This document shows, one piece after another, positions 41,262 through 48,944 of a stretch of 64,000 nt of DNA. This DNA is from Cardiocondyla obscurior. Lineage: Eukaryota; Arthropoda; Insecta; Hymenoptera; Formicidae. Made by a program: the position numbers and the translations under genes. The stretch lies in NCBI RefSeq assembly GCF_019399895.1, contig NC_091879.1:2232001-2296000 (forward strand), read 5' to 3'. Each line of letters opens with the position of its first letter. Within the stretch, counting starts at the first letter, position 1. The notes under the pieces are model-generated. The model did not search any database, was not told the DNA's origin, and saw only the letters and a program-made list of their open reading frames with translations.

Positions 41262-41760
41262 CGCGCGGCGACGATCGGCGGTCCCGATCGCGATAAGCCA
41301 CGACTTAGCGATAACGGGCTCGCTTGCGGCGCCATTGCATAATAATGCACCGCTTCCCCTTCTCGGTCAGAAAAGCGCCGGCTGCGGTGCGCAATATTTT
41401 TTGTGACCCTCGGTTGACATTCCCAAACAACCAGCGCGATAGAGGGAACGGTCTCGCCTGTAAGGCCGTTGTGATCGACACGCGGTCGATCCGTGATGCC
41501 CCGAGAGGAAGGGAGCGATAGATCAGGGAAAATCGCGACCAATTCGCCGAAATAACGCGCCGATACGGAAAAAAAAAAAAAAGAAAAAGAAACGGGTCAG
41601 AGCACGAGCAGGTGCGGCCGGCCAGACGGTCAGTCAGTCGGCGGAATAGAAAGCGAATAATCGAAATATAGAAACGGGTACGTGTTATCGAATATTAGTT
41701 AGAACCGGCGGAAAAATAAAAGCGAGATCCGTGTGATTCCGGAATACATTTATAGAGCCG
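39980..41760. other. intronic stretch, nothing recognised beyond simple repeats
   Basis: AT-rich just after the LTR-like segment, then CpG-rich with A runs (40836-40848, 40890-40912, 41569-41583). There is no coding signal. Confidence 0.5.
41227..41261. repeat. GA microsatellite
   Basis: About 35 bases of GA repeats with one AAAG interruption. Confidence 0.95.
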
Positions 41761-41850
41761 CGAGCCTACTGTAATAAAGTATAAATATAGATACATATAT
41801 TCGAACGGAAAAAAAAAGAAAAAAAAAAAATCGGGTGTTTATTCCTTACA
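41761..41850 (+). repeat. possible LTR R/U5 end
   Basis: An AATAAA signal (41773-41778) is followed after an A-rich stretch by gggtgtttattccttaca ending at 41850. Its ...cttaca end resembles that of the LTR segment at 36111. It lies 1.2 kb upstream of the integrase fragment in the same orientation. No primer-binding site is convincing after it. Confidence 0.2.
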
Positions 41851-43023
41851 CGCTAGAGTGGAGGCCAAGGCCGCGGCCGGTCCCCACCGTACCGCTTCGC
41901 TACTCTGTTGACGCGTATCGTACGTCTTCCTGGTGACGCAACTATGTTGCACGGCTCGGATCCGTCGACCATTATGGCGATCTTTGTTGATTCCCGCGCC
42001 CGAGTATCCTGGAGCGGCAACCTCACTGGCGCCTGTTGTCGCTCCGTCTGATCGTTCATTTTAATTCGCCGTGCCCCTGCGGCGGCACTATTCCGAGCGA
42101 AGAGAGGAGCGAAGTCGGTTCAGAAGCTACAAATGTAACTTCGTAATACCTCCGAGGTACGATCGAGCTCAATTTATGATTCCGATTTATGAATAATTGT
42201 TAATACGATTGAGATGCCGTTTAAAAATATCCTACGAGTGTGTATAATTTTCTCAGGCGGAGAAAAGCCGAGAAAAGAGTCAACAGTTGCTTTCGGTCTC
42301 GGTTGTAAAATTTTTTTTTCAAGCTTCCTACGAATGCTGATTTAGAAATTGTAATAGTGGAAAAGGTTGAATTAATTTTATCTTCGATTTGAGATATTGT
42401 TAGTTATAGTCGATGATATATTGTTATCTCGAGTTATTCTGGACGGTTACGCAACGCGAAAGGCGCGTGCGAAAACGCACGGCTGTCGAAAATGATCGAT
42501 CTTCGCGGGCGTCGATTGGCCGATTAAACGCAATTAAATCCGCGTTTGCGGTGTAAGGTAAACGAATGATTATTACGCGGTCACCTCGTGCTCTTCAAGG
42601 AAAAAAGGAATTCTAGAAAGGAAACAACCGTGCGAGCGAAAAGCGTAGCTCAGGCGGAGCTGGCGCAAAATAGCAGACACAGCGTTTTCCGACCCGACGG
42701 CGAGTAGAAATTATTAAAAAAAAAAAAAAAATAAGTTAGAGCGTGTCGCGATAGATTAAGTACTAAGTATAAGAAAGCGGCGTGTTCGCGATAAAGACGG
42801 CAGTGGCCGAGTAACGTTAATGAACGAGTGTCGTGTTGTGCAAAAAAAAAAAAAACTGTATAATCCATTAATTATTTATTCTGGCTCAAAAATATTACAG
42901 AACGGGCGAAGCGCTTACAGCGGTGAATTTTGATCGAAACGCGTTCTTCAGCTGGGTGAACTTTCGCCTCTTTTCGATTAATCTGGAGTTGCCGTAAAAT
43001 TATCATTTTTTAAATCTATTTCA

Positions 43024-43287
43024 ATGGACTTGGCAAAAAATAGCGCGGTGGTTCACCCAGCATTTAAAATAAATAAAAAAAAAAAAAAATTAATAAGAGA
43101 TCGGTTCGAACTAATCGGCGGGCTCGTGTACCGTAAAAGTGGCGAACGCAATCGCCAATTTGTCGTGGCGAAACCTATGGTGCCGAGCCTACTCAGGACC
43201 CATCACGACGCGGCTCATTGCGGAGCCGACAAGGTGTATGAGGGGATCAGAGCGCACTTCTTGTGGGCCAATGGGATGTTAATGTAA
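43024..43287 (+). pseudogene. LTR-retrotransposon integrase fragment (H2C2 zinc-binding domain), broken
   Basis: This open frame of 87 codons carries, in its second half, the integrase zinc-binding pattern of Ty3/gypsy-type polyproteins: a GLVYRKSG start, VPSLLRTHHDAAHCGADKVY with the two paired His, then FLWANGM. The stop comes two codons after that, before the CxxC pair and the catalytic core, so the domain is cut. The first part contains an internal A run (43075-43089) coding KKKKK that looks like replacement of the original sequence. No protease, reverse transcriptase or RNase H is visible upstream. It lies in hdc intron 2, opposite in strand to hdc and 73 bp from exon 2. It is a dead fragment, not a host gene. 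Confidence 0.75.
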
Positions 43288-43360
43288 CGCGTCAGCGAGC
43301 CGTAGTCTCTCTCGTGCGGAATACCGGACGTGTCGAAAAAAAATCAAGCTAATCACTCAC

Positions 43361-43457
43361 TTTGATGTGATAGGAGTTGAGCTTGGTACGGGGTAGACTG
43401 TTGAAAGCGCTGAAGTCCAGGCGACGGGAGAAGATGCCATTGGCGCCGCAGCTTTGT
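43361..43457 (-). CDS. hdc: headcase protein, second coding exon (97 nt)
   Basis: This short exon is bounded on the minus strand by a ctttgcag| acceptor and an AAA|GTGAGT donor. Its first base completes the Arg codon split by the first exon, and 32 codons follow, ending in phase 0. The peptide contains GIFSRRLDFSAFN and LPRTKLNSYHIK, which I recognise as the conserved central block of Headcase/HECA proteins, just before the MEDEG segment that should open the next exon. I looked for that next segment and for the family's later Cys-rich region at lower coordinates and did not see them, so the gene is incomplete here. The exon is too short to stand out as an open frame; it was found by its splice signals, phase and family match. 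Confidence 0.93.
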
Positions 43458-43596
43458 CTGCAAAGCGGATGAAATGGAGCTTTAGACGGCGTTTAACAAG
43501 GACAACGTAAAATAAAATACACTTACATCTAGAAAATTGACATTTAGAGAGCCCGATTATCGATATTAAGCGACGTGGATTGTCAGTCATAAAAAA

Positions 43597-43609
43597 ATAA
43601 TAATAATAA

Positions 43610-43654
<45 letters not shown>
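43597..43654. repeat. compound microsatellite (TAA)n-(GA)n in hdc intron 1
   Basis: Four TAA-type units are followed by about 20 GA units, lying 140 bp upstream (minus sense) of the hdc exon 2 acceptor. Confidence 0.95.
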
Positions 43655-43658
<4 letters not shown>

Positions 43659-43997
43659 ACTGAGAGGCAAACCCTTTGAAGGGCCTTCAACGAAAAAGTT
43701 CGTGTTTCAGTGAGTTTTCCGCGATTCGTAATAACTTCGGACCCTCGGCCTCTCGCTCGACAGCTCTCCCTCCCTTCAAGGGCGCCATACGACCCTCGTT
43801 GCTTCCTTTATGCACGACGAAAGCGAACACGAGGTATTTCTAAGCGCGCATGTGTGCCAAACGATAACGTTCGTACCCCGGTCAATTAACGACGCCAGTG
43901 ATTTTTTTAATGAGGAACGTTCAGCGAAGGCATATCAAATGTCGGTGCGCAGTATCACTGCTTCGCGGTGAATATTAATCGCGAGATAATTTTCGCG

Positions 43998-44023
43998 AAA
44001 AAAAAAAAAAAAAAAAAAAAAAA
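43998..44023. repeat. 26-base A homopolymer in hdc intron 1
   Basis: An uninterrupted A run followed by two GCAGATAA-type units; read in the hdc sense it is poly-T. Confidence 0.95.
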
Positions 44024-45339
44024 GCAGATAAGCAGATAAACGTTAAATAATAAAGCGCGAAACGATATGACAATTGCCAGTGGAAGACTGGCAATGTCTC
44101 TCCAGTGGGACATCCCTCCTCCCCGCCCTTTCATCTCGCTACAGCTTCCGCTTTTGTCCCTGGGAGCCGATCGTGTCTTCCGAGAAACCCCGCTTATCAT
44201 TTGGGCACCATCTGCCGCGACGGAAATCGCGCGGCGTGCTTTTATCTAAATATTTGAAGACCATAAAGCGCGGTGAGCGACAAAGTCGTAAAAGAAATGG
44301 CTGGATTAACTACGGGCTCGGTGAGACGCGATTACGTAAGAGAACCGAGTGGCAAGTCGGGACCGATTTTGCCTGGCGAAGATTTATTATCAGGACCCAT
44401 TCGCGCGAATTTAAAGCGGAAAACGTTTCGCATTTTTTCGAATTTTGTGATTTATATCAGGAACCCTGAAATTACGAGCTTGTTTTCGTATGTAAAAAAA
44501 AAAAAAGAAAGAAAGAAAAAAAATTTAAAAAAAAAATAAAATAATAATAAGAAAAGAATATTGAATAATCGCGAGAGCAGATACTTTGCTTCTTTTTCAA
44601 CCACGCCGTTTTTGCGTAACGGACAGTATCGCGGTCTTTCTTTTTGTATGCGTGCTTTACATTCCGAATCTGGTGGTTTTTGCAGTTTTAGAAATAGACT
44701 GGTTTTCGCTGGCGTTCTCGGGCTTTCATTCTCACGCGTCTGCTTTAAGGTGTCGCCTTCCCCGGAAGACGCACCCACACGAAAATACGCGGCGAGACGC
44801 GGCTCCTTCTCATCTATCATTCTTATCCGAAGATTCGGCTTTTCTTTCCTTAGCGAAGGCTTCGAGGGTTCGAGCAAGACGAGCTCGATGCATCGTTTCT
44901 AGTTCGCGACGTCGAGTTTTTTTCAAAACGTCCAGAAATATTCAGACGCCTTACCCGAAGCTTTGTCGATCTCTATCAATCCCGAGAGTAAAACAAGGCA
45001 CATATTCCACGAAAAAAACAAAATTACCCGGCAGCCCCGAATTAACGTAAGCAAATAATAGTCTCGTCAACGTAGTAGTGTCAAGATAAAGAGTCACAAT
45101 TTGAAAGAAAACACGCTAACAATTCTAATTTATTAGCACTTCAGTGAATGCGTCAGAATTTGAAGCGTAAATTGCATTAATTAATTTTAATTATTATTTA
45201 CGTTGAACTTATTTTAAAATATATAAATAAATCAAATCTTTAACGTTAGAAAGTCCAGGATAAAAAAAGAAAAAAAAAATTATGTCGGTCACTAAAGGGT
45301 TAAATAAATAGAGAGGAATTAAATTAAGAGAGTAATCAC

Positions 45340-46094
45340 CTCGCTCTGTCGCTAAAGAAATCGACCTTGCTCTTCTTTTTCATAATAGCCTGCGGCTGGT
45401 GAAGTGGGCTGACGCTGGGCTCGCTGGTCGCTGGCGGCGAGCTAGAGCCGGTGCTGGACGACAGGGAGCCGGCTCTGCCACGGCCAGACTCGATCATCTG
45501 CGCCTCGCTCGTTCCGCGGCCGTTCGCGGCGACGACGTGGTTACCGTGGTTGGGCGGGCCGGCCGACACCGCCAGGCTCGGCCGGGTGTTCTGCCGATTT
45601 CGTCGCTTCTTCTTCTTCGCCTCGGCCTCGTCGGCACGATTTCCCGGCATGTTCCCGAGGCCGGGCGCGATCCAGTCGAGGTCCTTCTTCAGGTGGCCGC
45701 GGCCGCAGCGGCAGCCGCAGGCCTTGAACGCGAGGTCGTAGCCCTTCTTCGTCCACAAATTCTGATGACGCTGACGCTCGGACCAGCTACGGGCGCGGCC
45801 GCAGCTCTTCAGGTACGTCAGCACTGTCTGCTCCCAGGCGTCGAAGCACTCGCGATGCATGAACTGCCCTACCGGGCAGTTGTCGTTGTTGCAAGTGACC
45901 TTGACCGCGTCGTGCAGAGCGGCCAGCCGGATGAGGGTGTCGCCTCGCAGGCACTCACCGGTCGGCGTGCAGCAGCGCGTAGTCTGTCCAGGGCCCAGCA
46001 AATTGTCGATGGGATCGTTCGTGCCGCCACCATTCTCCAAGAGGCCGCCGCCGCCACCGCCGTGGCCGCCGTTGGCGTGACGCCGTGGTGCCAT
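45340..46094 (-). CDS. hdc: headcase protein, first coding exon (N-terminal headcase domain)
   Basis: This exon encodes about 251 residues plus two bases of the next codon. The protein starts MAPRR, as I recall for the Drosophila protein. A Gly-rich leader (residues 6-36) is followed by a Cys/His-rich domain at about 40-142 with C41, C42, C48, C68, C73, H80, C83, C98, C126, C128, C130 and H134; landmark stretches are CCTPTGECLRGDTLIRL, CNNDNCPVGQFMHRECFD and LKKDLDWI. These are the hallmark of the Headcase/HECA family. A basic KKKKRRNRQ stretch (160-168), possibly a nuclear signal, and a Ser/Pro-rich linker follow. In Drosophila, Headcase marks imaginal cells, restrains tracheal branching and works with Unkempt in nutrient/TOR-linked growth control (established knowledge). 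The exon ends at an AG|GTGATT donor; read unspliced, the frame stops one codon later. Family identity is very sure; the exact donor is sure because its phase fits the next exon. Confidence 0.96.
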
Positions 46095-46847
46095 CGAGAT
46101 GCTTCGGACTCACGTCAAGGTCAGGGATTCTCCGCCGCTAGTCGTTTCTCACGCACGTCGTCCTCGTAGTCTCTCAAATGGCGATCGCGCTTCGGTATCG
46201 ACTCGCGGGAGATCTCTCTCGTCCTTCTCACTTCTCGCTCATTTCTGGGCGCGCCTCGCGCGCGTCAGCAGCACGACTGCAGCCGATATCAAGGCAGACG
46301 CCTCTTCGGCCGGCAGTCAAGGTCATTCGTCGTCGCGTGTCACAGGAGCGCCGGTCGCGCGGACGGCGCACCGGCGCGAGGTTCCTCCGGGTGTCCGCGA
46401 GCGCGCTGGCGCATCGAAGTCAAGGTCAGCGTTGTGGATCGCCACAGGAGGCGAAGTCTCGTACGCGCGGAAGTCGCACTTGCACGTCGGAAGAGCAGCA
46501 GCGGCACGGATGCGCGATGTCGCTGGCGCGCGCGCGAGACGACGAGTGGCCGCCCTGGCTCGTCGAATGTCAGGGTCAACCGGCGGCGGTGTACGCGCGC
46601 CGCCCCGGCGTGCAACGCAATTTCCGACGGTGAGGGCGCGCTCGCGCGCACGCACGTCGCGTACCTACGACGGGTTCCCCCGGCGCGTGGATTCGATTCC
46701 GGCACACTTCAGCGGTCCGCGATACAGTCTGCGGCTTACGGGCACACGGCAATGTTCGGACGATCACACATCGGACACCGAGGCCGTACCGAGCCTACAC
46801 CCTTTTTCTCCGTCGCCTCTTCCTTCACCGCGTCCAGTTTCCGTTCG

Positions 46848-46876
46848 TCTCTCTCTCTCTCTCTCTCTTTCTCTCT
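46848..46876. repeat. CT microsatellite in the hdc upstream region
   Basis: About 29 bases of CT repeats. Read on the hdc strand it is a GA tract, which in insects can bind GAGA-type factors (inference). Confidence 0.9.
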
Positions 46877-47180
46877 GCGGAACGAGACGGACGCGAAGCC
46901 CACACGGACGCACGAAAAACGCTCGCTCACTCGTAGGGTGCACAGATCACTGAGAGAAGCCGGCGACGACAGCGTGCCGGCTGCCGTGGCGCCGAACGCG
47001 GGCGAGCGCGAAAGTGAGGCCCCATTGGGTGAAAGCGAAAGCCATGGTGGGGTTCACGGCTAGCGGCCAATCGATGCGCGCCGTTGTCGCGTACCTCTGG
47101 CGAGCTCACACTGCCGCGCCGCGACGGCCGACCGCGGAGTCACCGCGTCTCCCTCGCACCCGCGACCTCGCTCTGTCTGC

Positions 47181-47434
47181 CTACGCCCGCGTGCCGTCCC
47201 TCTCGCTCTTTCGCACAAACCGTCCGTCCGTTGCGCCAGTGTCTCGCGTCTCCTTCTCGCTTCCTCGCCGCGTCTCGCTCGCCTCCACGGCTGTTTTACT
47301 TTTCGAACTACGCCCGCGTCCCGTCTCTCTCGCTCTCTCGCACGGCCGTCCGTCCGTTGCCGCCGGTCTCTCGCGTCTCCTTCTCGCTTCCTCGCCGCGT
47401 CTCGCTCGCGCGCGCGGCTGTTTTACTTTTCGAA
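47181..47434. repeat. tandem duplication, two 127-bp units
   Basis: Unit 1 is 47181-47307 and unit 2 is 47308-47434. Both begin ctacgcccgcgt and end ggctgttttacttttcgaa; they have equal length and differ by scattered substitutions, and the 3' two thirds are nearly identical. The units are CT/CG-rich and lie in the CpG-rich block between hdc and the plus-strand exon candidate. Confidence 0.9.
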
Positions 47435-47632
47435 CCCGGCCGAACGAACACAGCCTCGCGAATACGCAATTCGGTGGACTAACACGGACCCTTCTCGCAC
47501 GCCCGTGCGCGCGACGCGGACAGCAACCGATAAAAAGAGAGGACCGAAGAGAAGTTACGTGGCTGACGAGCAACCGCGCCTACGTTCGCGTCGTACCCGG
47601 AATCCCGGCGCGATGCACCGGCGGATCGCCAA

Positions 47633-47716
47633 ATGGCAATCGCGAACCTTCTCGACCTCTGGGCGCGCTTAAACGAGATGCCGTCATCAACGAGCGCTAG
47701 CCGCTGCACTGATAAG
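47633..47716 (+). other. possible 5' exon segment of the plus-strand transcript, ending at an AAG|GTAAAC donor
   Basis: An ATG in fair context (aaatgg) at 47633 opens 28 codons that end exactly at gataag|gtaaac (47716/47717), a usable donor. Joined to the exon at 48845 it would stop after about 14 more codons, giving a peptide of roughly 42 residues. That is more like an upstream ORF or non-coding RNA than a protein. The true 5' end is unknown. This entry rests only on one donor match and its position in the CpG-rich block. Confidence 0.2.
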
Positions 47717-48844
47717 GTAAACGTGAATACGAGCATTCCTTACGATAAGAATAGAGTACGTATATTAAAATGTACGTTGTATCAAGTACCTTGTGAACAT
47801 CGATCGAAAAGCGATCATAACCTTAGCGTCCAGACACTTTTCGCCGTTGAATATCCGCAAAGCAAATCGAATATACAGACGCCTGTATGGTGCAGGTACG
47901 ATGCGTCCTCTTAATTGCCTTGAAAATGTCGAGATAATCGTTTCGGCGCATCTTTATATCGAGATCTGTAGACGTCGCGTTCTCGTCGTTCCTCGAGCAA
48001 ACGTTCTCATTTCTCTCGTCTCGTTCCTCACGACGCTGGCTTACTTTTCTGCCTCACCGCGATCGCGCGGACAACGTCCGCGAAAGAGCTTTAAAGCCCA
48101 GACCGAAGCGAAAACCGGGGACGTGTGCAAAATGCTCCAAACGAAACGACGCAACCGCGCACCAGCCGGAGTATGGAATTCCGGTATTCCGGACGTTTTT
48201 ACGACGCTCGCGTAAGAGAAGCTCGCCGCTTGCTTATTTACTTCGCGTGTCAAACGCGAAAGCTCTGAGAAAGGGAAAAAATAAATTATCCGGAGAAAAG
48301 ACGCGTCGACATACTTGACCGTGTAATTACGGGTTTTAATCGAATCGCGCCACTTCGCCGCCATTTTTTTTCCCCCTTTTTTTCATTATTATTTATGGCG
48401 AATAAACCGCGCCTCCACGCTTATTTACGTGCAAACTCGAATGGACGTAACGCTCTCGTGTTCCCGCGAGGGAAGGAGAAGCGGATGATTCACGACGGGC
48501 GCGTTAAAAAAAAAAAAAAAGGAAAGATACAAGTAATACTTTCTACTTAAGCATCCGAGGGCTTCTCCCCGTTTCTACGTGCCGTTAAACCAAGCGCCGT
48601 AAATTCGCGAAATGCCACGCGACCGAGGATATCACGTAAACGAACTTCGCGGAAGCGAAGACAACCGATCGAGACAAAGAGCTCGGAATTTTACGAGACG
48701 TGCCGCGAAAGCGTCTCCTCTTACTGAAAAGCGCTCTTCTAGTGAAATTCTTTTCGCGCCAATCGGAGACGTATTTTTCTTTTCATTTTCTCGTTATTGT
48801 AAAATAACTCGTACTAATTCATGTGTTTTTTTTTTTTTTTGCAG

Positions 48845-48944
48845 GTTTCCCGAGGACTGCGGGACTCGCTGCTTCGCCGCCGCTCGTGATCACGACCGAG
48901 ATACTTCTTTCCAGAGGAGGCTTTCCAGAGGCTTCACTGTGCAG
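48845..48944 (+). other. candidate internal exon of an unidentified plus-strand transcript
   Basis: A run of 15 T ends in gcag at 48844, an excellent acceptor. Exactly 100 bases later comes CAG|GTAAGT, a perfect consensus donor, at 48944/48945. Two of the three plus-strand frames are open across the segment (one contains CGTRCFAAARDHD) and the third stops near its 14th codon. I recognise no domain in either frame, so it could be coding, 5' UTR or a long non-coding RNA exon. It points away from hdc, about 2.8 kb upstream of the hdc ATG. A possible partner exon ends at 47716. Splice signals are seen directly; expression is inference. Confidence 0.45.

Larger units (their letters stand above)
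1..43360 (-). other. hdc: hdc intron 2, at least 43 kb, running off the left edge
   Basis: The second hdc exon ends with a good donor at 43360, and the conserved rest of the protein was not found at lower coordinates. By inference the whole stretch down to position 1 is one large intron. Very large introns are common in developmental genes of insects. The repeats and transposon remnants inside it are listed separately. A small unrelated gene nested in it cannot be excluded, but I see no open frame with a recognisable domain other than the integrase fragment at 43024. Confidence 0.6.
43458..45339 (-). other. hdc: hdc intron 1 (between the two coding exons)
   Basis: This is an intron of 1,882 bp with GT (45339-45338) and AG (43459-43458) ends on the minus strand. 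It holds a TAA/GA microsatellite (43597-43654), a 26-base A run (43998-44023) followed by two GCAGATAA-type units, and further A-rich tracts near 44495-44550 and 45260-45281. The open frames on both strands here (up to 154 codons around 44450-45050) overlap one another and match no family I know. Confidence 0.85.
46095..47716 (-). promoter_or_regulatory. hdc: CpG- and GC-rich upstream region of hdc (putative 5' UTR and promoter)
   Basis: Directly upstream of the hdc ATG the sequence is strongly GC-rich with very frequent CpG, unlike the AT-rich DNA beyond it. It contains a CT microsatellite (46848-46876) and a 127-bp tandem duplication (47181-47434). I see no good acceptor close to the ATG on the minus strand, so this exon may include the 5' UTR and the start site may lie in this block. 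Several upstream ATG-initiated open frames exist on the minus strand, one of 110 codons at 46655-46323; whether they are in the mRNA cannot be told. No TATA box is evident. The role is inferred from position and composition. Confidence 0.5.

Noticed and set aside
41853..42059. 68-codon minus-strand frame next to the LTR-like end
   Set aside because: I considered a retroelement protein piece, but there is no motif and its orientation is opposite to the nearby element.
42640..42710. tRNA-like start (gcgtagctcaggcgg)
   Set aside because: No T-arm GGTTCGA-type sequence at the right distance and no cloverleaf.
1..43360. Search for the next headcase exon (MEDEG segment and the later Cys-rich region)
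   Set aside because: Only ATGGAAGG at about 38590 on the minus strand resembled its start; it lacks a pyrimidine tract and continues with an unrelated peptide.
45399..46169. 256-codon open frame on the plus strand opposite hdc exon 1
   Set aside because: It is a mirror of the GC-rich hdc coding exon; Ala/Arg/Gly-rich with no domain, and the minus strand has clear family identity.
46099..46953. 284-codon plus-strand open frame upstream of hdc
   Set aside because: Arg/Ser/Ala-rich, includes a CT microsatellite and overlaps several other long frames on both strands, as expected by chance in CpG-rich DNA.
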